From Prostheceraeus crozeri (lineage: Eukaryota; Platyhelminthes; Polycladida; Euryleptidae), in NCBI GenBank assembly GCA_907163375.1, contig CAJQUW010007893.1, positions 248,001-312,000 on the forward strand: a stretch of DNA of 64,000 nt, in the 5' to 3' direction. The notes beneath the pieces are model-generated. The model was given only the letters and a program-made list of their open reading frames with translations. It did no database searches and was not told where the DNA came from. Every line of letters starts with the position of its first letter. Within the stretch, counting starts at the first letter, position 1. The translations under genes and the position numbers were made by a program. This document shows, piece by piece, positions 1 through 11,646 of this stretch.

Positions 1-3000
1 GGCTTTAATCCTCCAGTTAAAAGAAAAGCACAACATGGCTTCAATTTTGTACTAAACAAGATGGACGTGAATTGGAGATAATTTCAAAGTTTTGCAGCCT
101 TATTAGCGAACACCCAACAAATAAAATTATATTCTTACTTTTTGTCAGCATTCAACTGAGCTTGCGAAGGACCTTGACCTTTCTCGTAACATGCCATGTC
201 TGTTTTGCAGACACTAGATTGCAAGAATGTCATACTGCCATCACTAGGCATTGACATGGGCTGATATGAACCTGAAATGCAGAGTTTTAGGTTACATCTT
301 GATACTGACTGTTGCAAGTACAAAAAGTCAGTAATGAAAACTGATTAATCTAATTTAACTGAATTCAATTACTTTTGATTTATTTATAAGGAAGTAGTTT
401 CCACAAGATTCGATGTGTCTAGTTAATCAATATTTTCGGGATCATACAGGACAACATTCTACAGAATTATCTCCGCATGATCGATAAAACGTACACGAAC
501 TCAATATTTTTTCTTTGAACACGAACTCGATTATGAGAACGCGAACATGACGTTCATTCGTAGAAATTTTCCAGATTTAAAAATCAAAGCACCACATGCC
601 GGATGCACGTTGCCTGGTCAGAATGTTGGTCCGAAAACAGCGATAGGAATCGCAATCATTGAGCCGATAGCTTATTCGCATGTATTCATTATTTCTAAAA
701 GTATACTTTGAGAACACGGAAGTCTATTATTGAATTTATTTGACCCTTTCAGGTGACTCTTCGGGTACACTGATGAAAATGATTTCGTTGTTATAATATT
801 GACTGGCAATACTCTTGATAAGCTAGAATTTATCATTGCACATGTGTCAGAATATCTTCTATTCATTTTGAACTCCACGTGATGTGATAATATCATGTAA
901 TTATATTTAATGTTTAAATAGACGTAATTATGCTTAAATAGAAGACATTCATAACAAATATACTTACAAGAAGTCTGAGTAATTGGAGGTGTAGTCTGTC
1001 GAACAACAGTGACAACGGCAACTAATCCAACAGGGAGAGCAACTTGGGTGACTGAAACCATCTGAAAACAGAAAATGTACATTCTGTAATGCTATTGATT
1101 AATTTGTTAGTCTCCCAGTCTGAAGGCTTAATAACATTAGTTGAAACGTTTTGATATGCATATTAAGCTTAAATGCAGGGTTTTTAAGAACTGAACACAA
1201 TTTGTGCAGCGCTAAATACAAATGCGCAGTTGTTTTTCCTGATTTGTACAGTTGAAAAAACGCAGTGAGGAAAATAACAAATTTAAAAGGAGCAGAAAGT
1301 GGATGTCTAGACATGTATGACAATTACATAAATTGCGTTACAATAAGCAAATATTAATAGACATGAACATTTGTTGAAAATTGAAATTCGCAAAAGATTG
1401 AGTACCGTGATAGTCAAACATAGGGCATAGATATCAGTACATTTGTAGAGTTGACGGAACCACCCTGCGGAACCATTATTTATTGTAATGAGATTCTATT
1501 CGAAATAACTTCATCTATATCAATTTCAGCCTCCTAATCATGAATCTGGACTAGGATTCCACAAATTCGCCATTCTATTTGAGAAATTCAAGTTTACAGA
1601 TAAAAGTGGTTCCGTTGTGAAGTTAGCGCAACCAACTTCTTAGTTTCACTGATAGGCTTAGTAAATCAGTTTTGTTTTGTCATTACCTGTTCCACTTTGT
1701 TGCGATGATCACAAATATATGCTTCAGTGTAATTTAAAACGGTAATATTGCGACAAATTCATCGTGTACCTGTGCGAAATGAACGGAACCACCCAACGGA
1801 AACATTTTTATTATAGTGGGATTCTATTCGAAACAAGTTCGACCATATCAATTTCAGCCGCCTGATCATGAATCTGGGCTCAGATTCCACAAATTCGCAA
1901 TTGTATTTGAGAAAGTCAAGTTTACAGATAAAAGTGGTTCCACTGAATGGTTCCGCTAACTTCACACACGATATATACATTGCACTGTGCTATGCAGTCA
2001 TGCAGTTGTGTAGATGTACATTTGGAGATATCTGCTCCCGATGCATCAGCGAGCCATTTTTTTGTCTGGAGACGAAATGGGAGATGATGGGAACTACAAA
2101 ACTAACACATGTGAACTGTACAACATGCAAATCTAGCAGAGAACATACGTGCGCGTAAATGTAATTGAAGCAGAGAAACTGCTAGCATTCATGAAAACAT
2201 ATCTTGTAGGAGACAGATTCATTGACAAAGTAAGTACTTTTCTTAGATGTACATTGTCCATGCATGCTTCATGTGAATTGTCTACAACTCAAATGTGGGC
2301 AAATTTTTCTAGTAGCGAGCTACATAATGGATCTGATTAGTATTATGGTCAGCTAGTTCTGCAGTACGATGAAAATTAGAATCTTTGAAATATGATAATA
2401 CTATGAGGAGAGGAGCAAGCCTTTTTTCAAAATGTGAAGGTTGAAAACCAAAACAAGATGTTGAACATTTATTATGTAAAACTAAGCATTTTACGATTTT
2501 TAAAATATTTTGTTTTCATGGAAGCATACACTTTCGGCTTTTTTAGTAAGTTAACCAAAGGGATAAATATAGAATTTTCCGAATTATCATCCATACCAGG
2601 TACACAGGAATTGTACCCACAGAAGTCTGCACCAGTGCAAGATTTCGGAAAGTTCGAATGCTTGTTTGAATACGTGGAAAATATTATAAAAGCACCGGTA
2701 GCATTCTAACAATAGAATCTGTTGATTTACAGAGTGGCAGATAAGTGGCAAACAAAATCTGCATTAGAATTTTTACAAAATCTAAGGCAAATACGCACAA
2801 TAAATTGGTAATGCATTGTGAAAGTTCTATGATAAATACGATGATTCAGGGTTGGAGACGGCAGGACCGGCCGTCGTCATCAATTCGGCCGGACAGGGTT
2901 GACAACGTACAACGTCATTCAAAATTTTTCGCATGCCGTTGACTTATCTTGCAATGTTTCACGATCCACTGTCAAGATATGGAACAATCTTGCGGTAAAT

Positions 3001-3923
3001 AGGCTAGGGAAAACGCGAGGGTTGTAGGCCCGGGAATGAAACACTGGAAGCCCGGGATTGAGCCGGTCTTGTGAAAAACTTGAGACTTAGCCCGCGCCCG
3101 GGATTAGAACGATGTCCCTCATCAGCCGCATGCTTTAGTCTAGACGCCCTCGATCCCGAACTTGTAGACAAAAGTATGTTATTTTGATCAATGGTAGCAT
3201 TTATCGATATATATTCTAACCAGATATAGTTTTACAGTTTTTTTCAAAGTACCTCACTTGATTTTGTTTTTATTGGACTAAATCAGATGAAGCATCTGTT
3301 AAAAATCTGTTAAAACATCTGCTACAATCTACATATGTAGACTTATCAGAGAAAATTATTTGTACATGAAAAAAATTAAAGAAAATTGCGATAATCTCAA
3401 TTTTCCATGAGTCACACAATTCAGAATCGCGAGGAAACTGAATCGCGTCACACTCTGAACACTTGATGAATCTTAATAGATACCCACGTTATTCATACCA
3501 CTTAACTGATTAAAAATAGGTCTGAATTGCTTGCAAAAATTGATCATAAATTTATTTCATGTTCATAAAATGCAGTATCAATTTGCATGCATACATATAT
3601 CATCGAAATCAAAGGCTACTGGCATATTGATAATTTTGTGTGAGTCATTTATACGCATAAACTGCGATTTTATCTCATTTGTGCTCTTCAAGTATATTTA
3701 GTTTATTTAGCTATCATACTTTCAGCACACGCGAAAGAACAGCTATGGAACATAGTCAACGTTGAGCTAGTACTTCATATATAATGAGCATCACTAACTA
3801 ACAAGATTATGAAGATTTAAAAAGTCTCAAATTTTTTGAAGTACTTACAGGAGCAACAACCACTTGCAGAAGCGTTCTCTGAAGGGTCATCACCAGTTGC
3901 AATATCACTCCGATCAGCGCCAT
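1..3923 (-). CDS. Small secreted or membrane host protein, four 5' exons, continues beyond the left edge
   Basis: Seen: four exons on the minus strand at 3923-3849, 1061-968, 271-139 and 51-1. Donors are GTAAGT, GTAAGT and GTAAGA; acceptors are TTTTCAG, ATTTCAG and GTTTAG. Intron phases are 0, 1 and 2, and the frame stays open across every junction, which is hard to get by chance. The start is the first ATG in exon 1, giving 25 codons, then 31, about 44 and 17 or more. The N-terminus is strongly hydrophobic (MALIGVILQLVMTL, then LPVGLVAVVTVV), fitting a signal peptide or signal anchor. A Ser/Thr/Pro stretch (TTPPITQTS) follows, then a cysteine-bearing part with VCKTDMACYEKG and KPCCAF. C-x2-D-x2-C followed by CC faintly recalls a WAP four-disulphide core, but the spacing is too long to claim it. 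Function unknown. Intron 1 (2.8 kb) holds the repeats listed below. Confidence 0.68.
1453..1955. repeat. Two direct copies of a short TIR element (about 165 bp each)
   Basis: Copy 1 is 1453-1616 and copy 2 about 1783-1955, in the same orientation and clearly homologous along their length (shared blocks include GATTCTATTCGAAA and AGTTTACAGATAAAAGTGG). Each begins ACGGAACCAC, and copy 1 ends in its inverse, GTGGTTCCGT, so these look like small non-autonomous DNA elements or a tandem duplication of one. No coding potential. Confidence 0.55.
3096..3160 (-). repeat. tRNA-like SINE head or decayed tRNA
   Basis: Read on the minus strand the block aligns by eye with the common invertebrate tRNA-derived SINE head: a box-A-like GGCGTCTAGACTAAAG, then GCATGCGGCTGATGA, then a box-B-like GTTCTAATCCCGGG. 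The T stem does not pair properly, so it is not a functional tRNA. A second CCCGGGATT about 45 bp away suggests a SINE body. Lies in intron 1 of the left host gene. Confidence 0.4.
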
Positions 3924-4650
3924 GTTGAAATGTTAGCAGCACGCTGTGGAGGACAATCGAATTTCAAATCACTTGATGCTTGCAAATTTGTTTTTTCACA
4001 ATCGATGATTCACTGAACAGACTTTCCAGAGACAATATTTGGCCGGTAGTTGCAGAATAAATACATGAAATATTGTAATTGCTTTTATAAATACAACTGA
4101 CTGTCCGCTGTGTTCCAAAGAGAGCCAATCGCACAAAAGCACCGCCACTTTTGATTTACGTAGCGTCTTACATCAATTATCATTTAAAATAGATTCTGGA
4201 GACTAAGATTTCGCGCTAGTTCAGCTGCACTAATGCGTCCACTACCTCCTTCTTAGTGTTTATGATGCAACACACAAGCAGTTGACTTCGGTATTGATTT
4301 CACTTCCATAACTTCATCCCTTATTGAATAATTGATTGGAGAAGATTATAAGCTTCATTGATTTCAAGGTGTCAAGGCGTGGCATTACCAACAGACAGCC
4401 GTCTTGAAAAACAGCTGGAAAATGAAGAGTCTGAATCAGAAAACGCCGTCAAATGTATCCATAGCGATTGACAATAACAATTGATGGTGAGCACAGGCAT
4501 TCAGAATGGTAAGAATGATCAGGTAATTATGATGTTGAAATAATATTACATGGACAGTTTGCATTTTTTAGGGTAAAAAGGACAGGTTCAATGAAACATT
4601 TATAACTTAAAAAATGTAATTAAAAATATCATTATATACTATATGACAAA
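3924..4650. other. Upstream region of the left host gene, no further gene seen
   Basis: Should include the 5' untranslated region and promoter of the minus-strand gene starting at 3923. No TATA box at a convincing distance and no CpG-rich core. No coding signal recognised. Confidence 0.3.
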
Positions 4651-4660
4651 AAATACGTTT

Positions 4661-5100
4661 TCATAGAATGTGTTCAACGGAATCTTCAACATGTACATTC
4701 GTGAATGAACTTTCGACATCAAATCTGACCATTTTGGCATTTTGAGAAGATTGGCTTTTCAAGACGTCGGAAACTATGATCTTTAAGAAGACAAACGCTT
4801 CATTTCTGTTTTGATTTTCAAAATGATGAAACCTGTAAAGTCTCAGACTGCTAGAACAAAGACGAGGATCCTCCATATCGTCTTTTTTTAATAAAATTAA
4901 CACACATCCTTCCAAGTTTGCCAAATGGTTGAATGACATTTTGAAAGCTTCTGAAGAAGCTTGCTTTGAGAGATGCATTTCAGCTTGTAACTATTTTGGA
5001 AAGTCAACCTTATCAAAATACCAAAATGGTCGTTTTAGATGTCGAAAGTTTATTGACGAATGCACAGAAGATCAAATTCCGATCAAAAAGCATGCCCTCA
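4661..5100. mobile_element. Penelope-like RT fragments, head to head
   Basis: On the minus strand 4978-4661 encodes a PLE reverse-transcriptase piece ending in KMVRFDVESSFTNVHVED, matching the motif A block (FDVxSLFTNVPxEE) of Penelope-like elements. On the plus strand at about 5008-5065 the same motif appears as KMVVLDVESLLTN. The two copies face in opposite directions about 300 bp apart. Both are short and without the rest of the element. Confidence 0.6.
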
Positions 5101-5139
5101 CTTTCAATGATATTTTGCATGTGCAAGTAAACAAGTAAA

Positions 5140-8100
5140 TAAGAGTAAGTAAGTCTATATTTAGAATGACAGGAAAATAACGCAAGACAAGTAAGGATAT
5201 GTTAATGCAAGTAAGGAAGTGTATCTGTGATATTACGTCATCGTGTCCTTGCAGCTTTCACCGAATATTTGATTGCAAAGTTGTGATTCAATAAAGTTGA
5301 TTTATCATTATCTGCAAAGAAACAACTATGCATGGTTTACGCTAGATCTACAGCGACCATGAATTGAAACCCGGACCCGACTACCTGCCACTCGAATCCG
5401 AAACCGAACCATAATTTTGAACCCAAATCGACCCGAAAATTTTGCCTGTACTAAAAAACCGAACACAACCAGAAAAATAATGCGACCGTGGAGAATGTAT
5501 TTCTCAGTATTTAGTCTTGAGCCTCAGTGAATGGAATTGAATGAAAAGCAAATTGCTCTTTTCGTGACATAGTGCTAGGGTAACGAAGGCATGATAGAAA
5601 ATTTCTCCAAAGTTGCTGTCCTATGTAGCAGCAAAAGCTCGACTACCAGGTTTAAAGTTCACTTTACGCCAAGTGAACAATATTCTGCAATTTAGCAAAA
5701 CCGACAAAAATCACATAGGCCCACCGGTATGTCTAAAACTGTCTTATCAACTCATCAACTATGCGGTCTTGACTATATTATCATCAGATTAATTTATCAA
5801 ATAATCTGCTTGATAAAATTCTGGCAGCAGCTATTTAGGAGTCTTCTGACCTTCAAGTCATTTTCCCATGCTCGATTACGTCTTTTGCGTAGTTTACACC
5901 TACAGTATACGTGAATATCATAATCTTATTGACTTAATATAATCTATTCTAATCACCGCTACTCATGTTACATTGTAGCCTCAAAATCTTAGTAATCACT
6001 GCAGGTGTGAATATATGATCAATAAAATATTCATTTTTGAATGGTTGCTAGTGCGTTTCACATGTAGTGTCGTTCACCTGAGAGAAAAGGTATTGGTCTG
6101 ACGCAATAAAGGTGAAAAGGTAGGGCGCAAAGCAATTGATAACCAGGGTGGGAACAGATCAGGATTTTTAGCTTTTACTTACAGTTGGGAAGCATTTAAA
6201 TACAGTTGTAAACCATGCTTGATCACATTCAATGTTGACTCAAGATGCCCTCCTGCTCAGAGTTAAGGCATGAGTATTCATAAGTCTGCAATCATGTATA
6301 AGAAAGTATTTATTCATGTTCCTAAATATAGATACTTATTCACAATTCGAAATATTCATCTACATGCCTGCTTTTATCCGTCGTATTTATGACGCTACAA
6401 GGGAAATTTCCTTGGTACCATTAGCATATGCCGCCAATGGAATGATTGTCACATATCCTAGAAATCGCTTCCTATGACTTTCATAACCGTTAATGCTTGA
6501 TTGTAAACCGAATAAATAAAACTCGATTGTGTATCAATGCAATATAAAAGTAATGTTAAGCTAAAGAAAGCATCAAGAAAAAATTATCCTAAAAATCGGC
6601 AACCCCTACCCGGTTGCGTTATAGGACACCCAGCCCCGGGCTCACTTTAGATTTATGATTCATATTAAGTCATTGAATTGTCTCATATTTCACATATGCG
6701 CATACGTCGCAAGGTGCTAATCAGCCTTATAAAAAACACACTACATATACATCTTAAGTATACAGGATGGTCGGTACGAGCCGAAATGAATTAACTGGCA
6801 TCATTTCGTCCAGTGAACTTTCCGTAGAAAATATGAAATTTAACTTCAAACAATTTTCAATTCCAATTTTGGTTTTGGAAGCTCATTTCTTTGATTTTAT
6901 TTTGCCTACATGTAAATTAATGAACATCGGATAGCATTTATATTCCACATGGATGAGTAGACTTTTCACTTTTAATTGTATTTTTCATTTTGAATGATAT
7001 TTTAGCTTGAAAAAGTAATCCATTCCAACCTTCATAAAATACAAAAATGAGGATCAGCTTTATTTTGTGGCCAATGACTTTCTATTACAGGCCAACCTTC
7101 CATCTGGATTGGCCCACTGCTGCATGCCTTGCTGATGTCAATGAATATTGAAGATTCAACATTCAGAAAATATGAAGAAATTACCACTTCCAATCACATT
7201 TTGGAAAATAATTTTCTTTAATCAACATGCTTCGCGATTGTAAACGACCTGTTTACTTAGAAAAAAGGATAAATCAAGATTTTCGAAGTCTCATTAAGGC
7301 CTTCTATGCACACATCTGCTGTTGAGGCTTTGCTTCGTAGATTTTATTTGTATAACCTCTTTGAAACGTAAATTTGTGCTATTGGTATCAAAAGTTCTAA
7401 AAATTATATACTTACATTTACGTGCCTAAATAACATGGTGAGTACAGTCAGCTCTGAATTCACGGATCAAAGAACAGGCCAAAGATAAATATTCCAGCAT
7501 ATTCAAACATCACCAACGTTGCTCCGAAACCTAGCGTTTCCTTTTAATGTCAAAATCATAGCATCTGACACCAATAGCATAAATCCACGCTTCAGAGGGG
7601 CTTTTATGTAGCTATATGTAATTTTGAAAAACCTATGTTGGCGAAAATTTGCTACCTCTTGTACTCTTAATATAACAGCATGAGCTATTCATTCGAAATC
7701 ATTGATTAATGATGTTTACCTATTTGATGATCACATGAAGTGGAGTCCTTGCCGCAGTCGACATAAATTAGATTGATAATATTGCACATTCCCCCTCCCC
7801 CAATTTATAATTGACTGGTTTTCTAACTCATGCCACTGAATTGATCAAATTCAAAACAAATTTTTGCTACTTACTGAAGCGGCATTCTTTGTGATGATTT
7901 CTCCAAGTCTTCACAGCCCCACCATTCCTTCTGAGTACTATAACGCGTTTGACATGTGTAATTCATGAAGTCTGAGTTGTTGCGTGGTAACTTCTGATGG
8001 AAGCGAGAGGAAATTCTCTGACGCTTATTACAGATGATTCCATAGCGGTATGGTCGGTGTATAAATATATCAACAACAAAATGCAGTTGATGTATACAAA

Positions 8101-9430
8101 GAATGAAAGATCCCTGATATTGCTAATCGTAGGGAAATGCAAGCAAGTAAAGTCAAAAGTGATGAGAAGTGGGAGTATCATGCAATTATCTCGTAAATTA
8201 GGTTATTAAACAAAATAGGTCATAACGCATCAAAGCTGAAAGCCATCATTTTAATGCTTTGACATTGAGGTGATGAATGACTTTTCACGAAGTGCGGAAG
8301 ACGGAATTTGGAGTTGCTCATGACTAGCAATCGAAGAGGATGTAATTAATATCAAAGTTTTTCGCCGATATCAAGAAGGAATTAAATAATACAAAATACT
8401 CTAAAATGCTTGTGTTGAGCTTATCTATTGTTCGTTGTTTGCTTGATTGTTTGGTTGTCGTTGAAAGGATTAGTGCTGTCGATGTCATGCTATTGTTGTG
8501 GGTGGCTGGCTGATTAGTGTTCGATGTGCGTCTGTTGTTGTTGTCCAGTTAACGTACAGGCTTCGTACCATACAAATTGATAACAATAAAACCTCTAGAA
8601 TGGAAGTAAAGCGTCATGCAATACACAATAGTGGCACAAAAATCGCACGCATTTTCACTTAGATACACTTGTCAACGACTGTATTATTGGGTTAGAATCA
8701 GTCACATGTGCAATTCTAAGCTTTTCATTGGCTCTTCATGCCCCAACTTAGTTCCCCCGGATGTGCCGTGACCTTGAGTCAATTTCCATTCTAGTTAAAA
8801 TCTATTTCTATGCTTCATGCTGCCATTTGCCGTGGTCTGAATTGACTAGCTTTGAATGAACTCTGCCTTTCGGAACATGACTATCATTGCTAAACGTGTT
8901 GAAATACTTTTGCAATACACATATTTTGAAATTGCTGATCTTCTTAACAAGTATACAACAAAGCTATACATGCAATTCTCATGTATCTTGATTAACTACA
9001 GCTTCTTAAATATCCCTCTGTTTTATGTATTGCAAATATCGTGATGCTGCATTTTTACAGGTTTCATGCACGTGTGTCTTCTATTGCAGACAAGTGTCAA
9101 AAGTACCAAGAATTTGCTTTCTCGATGAGCACATTAAGGACTCGGAACTGTGCTCATCGAATGCCCCAATCCGAGCATTTGTCGGCATTTTGCAGTGTTA
9201 ATTGTCATTTAATATCTTTCATTCTATAATTTCCAGATATTAATTGAGCATTAGAGATAACGGTTTATCCTTTGAAAGTCTCTCCCACAGGAATATGTCG
9301 TCTGCATATTCATTCCACTAGTAGAGTCTCACTTACTGATATCACGTCAGGCACGAAATTCTCTGAGATGAATGAACCAAGGGGTGAGTAGGTGACCCTT
9401 GACGAATTCCACAAATGACATCCGCGTACG
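5140..9430. other. Long stretch with no supported gene
   Basis: About 4.3 kb of AT-rich sequence; the open frames are 60-70 codons and lack splice context or recognisable motifs. 5360-5465 is a low-complexity run built on degenerate GAACCC/GACCC units (Cys/Pro-poor, no frame). A C-rich tract lies near 7790-7800. I see no RNA gene here. Confidence 0.4.
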
Positions 9431-9435
9431 AACTA

Positions 9436-11067
9436 CAGATTGTTTCATAAAAAATGGATCACCCTTAAACATCGCCTTAACTTCAACTTTGTCTAACTCC
9501 GCCAAACTTGAACGAATTTCTCTGAAATTTGGAAGATATGTCAGTTGTGCTTACTAATATCATTGTTGGAAATTTCAATCATGAATATTGAGTTGTTTTC
9601 CTGTTATAGATAAAAAAGTAGTAGATAATTTGATCTTCATTTAGCAATGTTACACAAAATCATACCTCACTCTTATAAAATTACATTTGTTTCCTTTGTT
9701 ATGTAATATGTTGTTCTACAAGCCAAAAGCTATCAAGCAAAACAAAAATAGAGAAAATCGGTCAATCAGAGCCAGTATAGCACCATTATTCATCAACAAT
9801 AATGTAACTGCTACATGTGATTAACTGGACTTCATGTTCCATAGCTTTGTGACTTCGTTGCGGTGGTGTTGGCAGCACTCCTGATTGCTTTCAGCTAGAA
9901 ATCTATCTCTTACCGGTTGAAAACAATACAAAGCACAAATGAACAATAACGAGATCGCATTCACAAAAGGCAGAGTGTCAGCCTTGCTAGAACTAGTGTT
10001 TTCTTTGCGAGCTACAAGCAAGCGACTGAATGTCCCTTACACAAATGTGCATCGATGGCATAATGATAATTTTCGACTCTGTCGTAAAGAGGGCTCTGGC
10101 CGTCCACGCAAAACATCCAACGCCTAATTTTGAGATTTGTTAAAGTTGATCCAAGTCTCTTGTTAACTGAGATGGCTGCACTAGACTCGTCTATTTCTAA
10201 GTCCACTATTCGTAGAAGACTTATTGAGTCAAATTTCAAGAGCTGTAAGAGGCCCTCTCAGATCGAATTATCAGATCAGCATACAAAAAGACGTCTCAGA
10301 TGGGCAATGGCGAAATCAATGGGATCGGGTTGTCTGGTCTGATGAGGCATCAGTCCGTCTGAAGGATAGTGATGGTCGATTGAGATTATGGATAAAATCT
10401 GATCAGGAAATTCCGAGACATTTACATCGTCCCCGGGTACAAGGTGGTGCGACTCTACTGATTTGGGCTGGCATTTGGACCAATGGCCGCTCTGAACTTC
10501 ACATACAGCAAGGAACCATGAATTCTGAACGCTATGTGAATGTTTTACGAATGAACATTGGCCAAATGACAGATCAACTTGGTGATCCATCGACTTGGTT
10601 ATTTATGGATGATAATGCTACGTGTCACAGGAGTAGTAGAGTCAACTCATGCAAGTCTCAATTAGGGCTTAAGACATTATCTTGGCCAGCTCGTTCTCCT
10701 GATCTGAATCCCATAGAAAATGTATGGAGTATTCTAAAACGTAATGTTCGTCGTTCACTGCTACCTACAGATGGCGTATCACAACTTACGTCACTGTTAA
10801 AAAGAGAGTGGAGAAAGTTCGATCAGTCAAAAATCAACGATATCATCGAATCAATGCCTAGACGAATTGGTAATGTCATTGGCAATAAGGGTAGGACCAC
10901 AAAATATTAGCTTCTTAAGAACCGTTACTGTATCATAGCTTATCAGATTATATAAGGACATTTAAATATATTAGGGACATGAAATGACATGAAAAATGCT
11001 TTCTGTATCATACTTATGTTTTATTTAGTGAAATTTTAGGATGATCCACTTTTTATGAAACGGACTG
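9436..11067 (+). mobile_element. Tc1-like DNA transposon, complete ends, decayed coding region
   Basis: 1632 bp, flanked by TA on both sides (9434-9435 and 11068-11069). Imperfect TIRs: left CAGATTGTTTCATAAAAAAT, right (inverted) CAGTCCGTTTCATAAAAAGT, both continuing GGATCAxCCT. Internal transposase at 9939-10910 is of the DD34E type. Size, TA duplication and DDE spacing all fit the Tc1 family. TIRs differ at several sites and the coding region is disrupted, so this is an old copy. Confidence 0.9.
9939..10910 (+). pseudogene. Tc1 transposase, disrupted
   Basis: The first segment (9939-10127) is the N-terminal helix-turn-helix region, with TSKRLNVPYTNVHRW and a GRPRK AT-hook-like motif, ending at a stop. 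Homology then passes to another frame from about 10130 (SISKSTIRRRL, KRRLRWA) and returns to the first frame near 10310 for the catalytic core. The core shows WSDEASVRL (first Asp), MDDNATCH (second Asp) and SPDLNPIENVW (Glu), with 34 residues between the second Asp and the Glu. At least one stop and two frame changes are needed to follow the roughly 320-residue protein, so it cannot be active as it stands. The catalytic triad itself is preserved. Family function: cut-and-paste transposition at TA. Confidence 0.88.
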
Positions 11068-11161
11068 TATAAAATATCATTTCGAGACTTGAGATATCTG
11101 CTGGTAAACCCTTTATTAAGTCACTGAAACCGTCGTTGCTCATCTTAGCAAGCAAAATCTC

Positions 11162-11410
11162 ATGAGGCACACGGTCAGGTCCTTTCATCTTTTCTACAAT
11201 CAAGGAATGGCATATGATGTTCTCTTTTGGAGATCATCGGAGATAAAGTACGCTACTGCAGGAGTGTGGAATTCCCTGCCCTATTACGTCACCAGTGCGG
11301 AGAACCGTCGAACATTCGGTGCTCGACTGAGGACGTTCCTTCTCCAGTCACATGCACGAGCTTTATCGATGCTTTCACTTTTGTTTATTGACTCTGACCT
11401 TGTAAAGTGA
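11162..11410 (+). mobile_element. LINE reverse transcriptase C-terminal fragment
   Basis: The frame contains AGVWNSLPYYVTSAENRRTFGARLRTFLL, in the form seen at the extreme C-terminus of CR1/Jockey-type non-LTR ORF2 proteins (A-x-WNSLP-x-x-I-R, F-x-x-x-L-x-x-x-L). Only the last part is present, so it is a 5'-truncated or eroded copy. No poly(A) tail or target duplication was identified. Confidence 0.6.
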
Positions 11411-11646
11411 CCAAGAAAATCCTGATGTAATGTCACTGAAACATAATTCATTATTCATTCACATTCATTTAAAGTTCTGAATCAGAGTGCATGCTCTACA
11501 TCCTTTTGGTCTGTAAGCAATTCGGAGCATATCAAACCTTGAAAAGAAATGTCGTTTAAGTAACGAGAATCACATCAAGTTTTTCAAAGCTGTGATAAGT
11601 CAGCCTCTTCAGTTCATCTATTGAAGATACACGTTAGCGATTCTAA
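11411..11646. other. Spacer, nothing seen
   Basis: AT-rich spacer between the LINE tail and the TIR element that starts at 11647. Confidence 0.3.

Noticed and set aside
72-254. Plus-strand 60-codon frame at the left edge
   Set aside because: Antisense to exon 3 of the left host gene.
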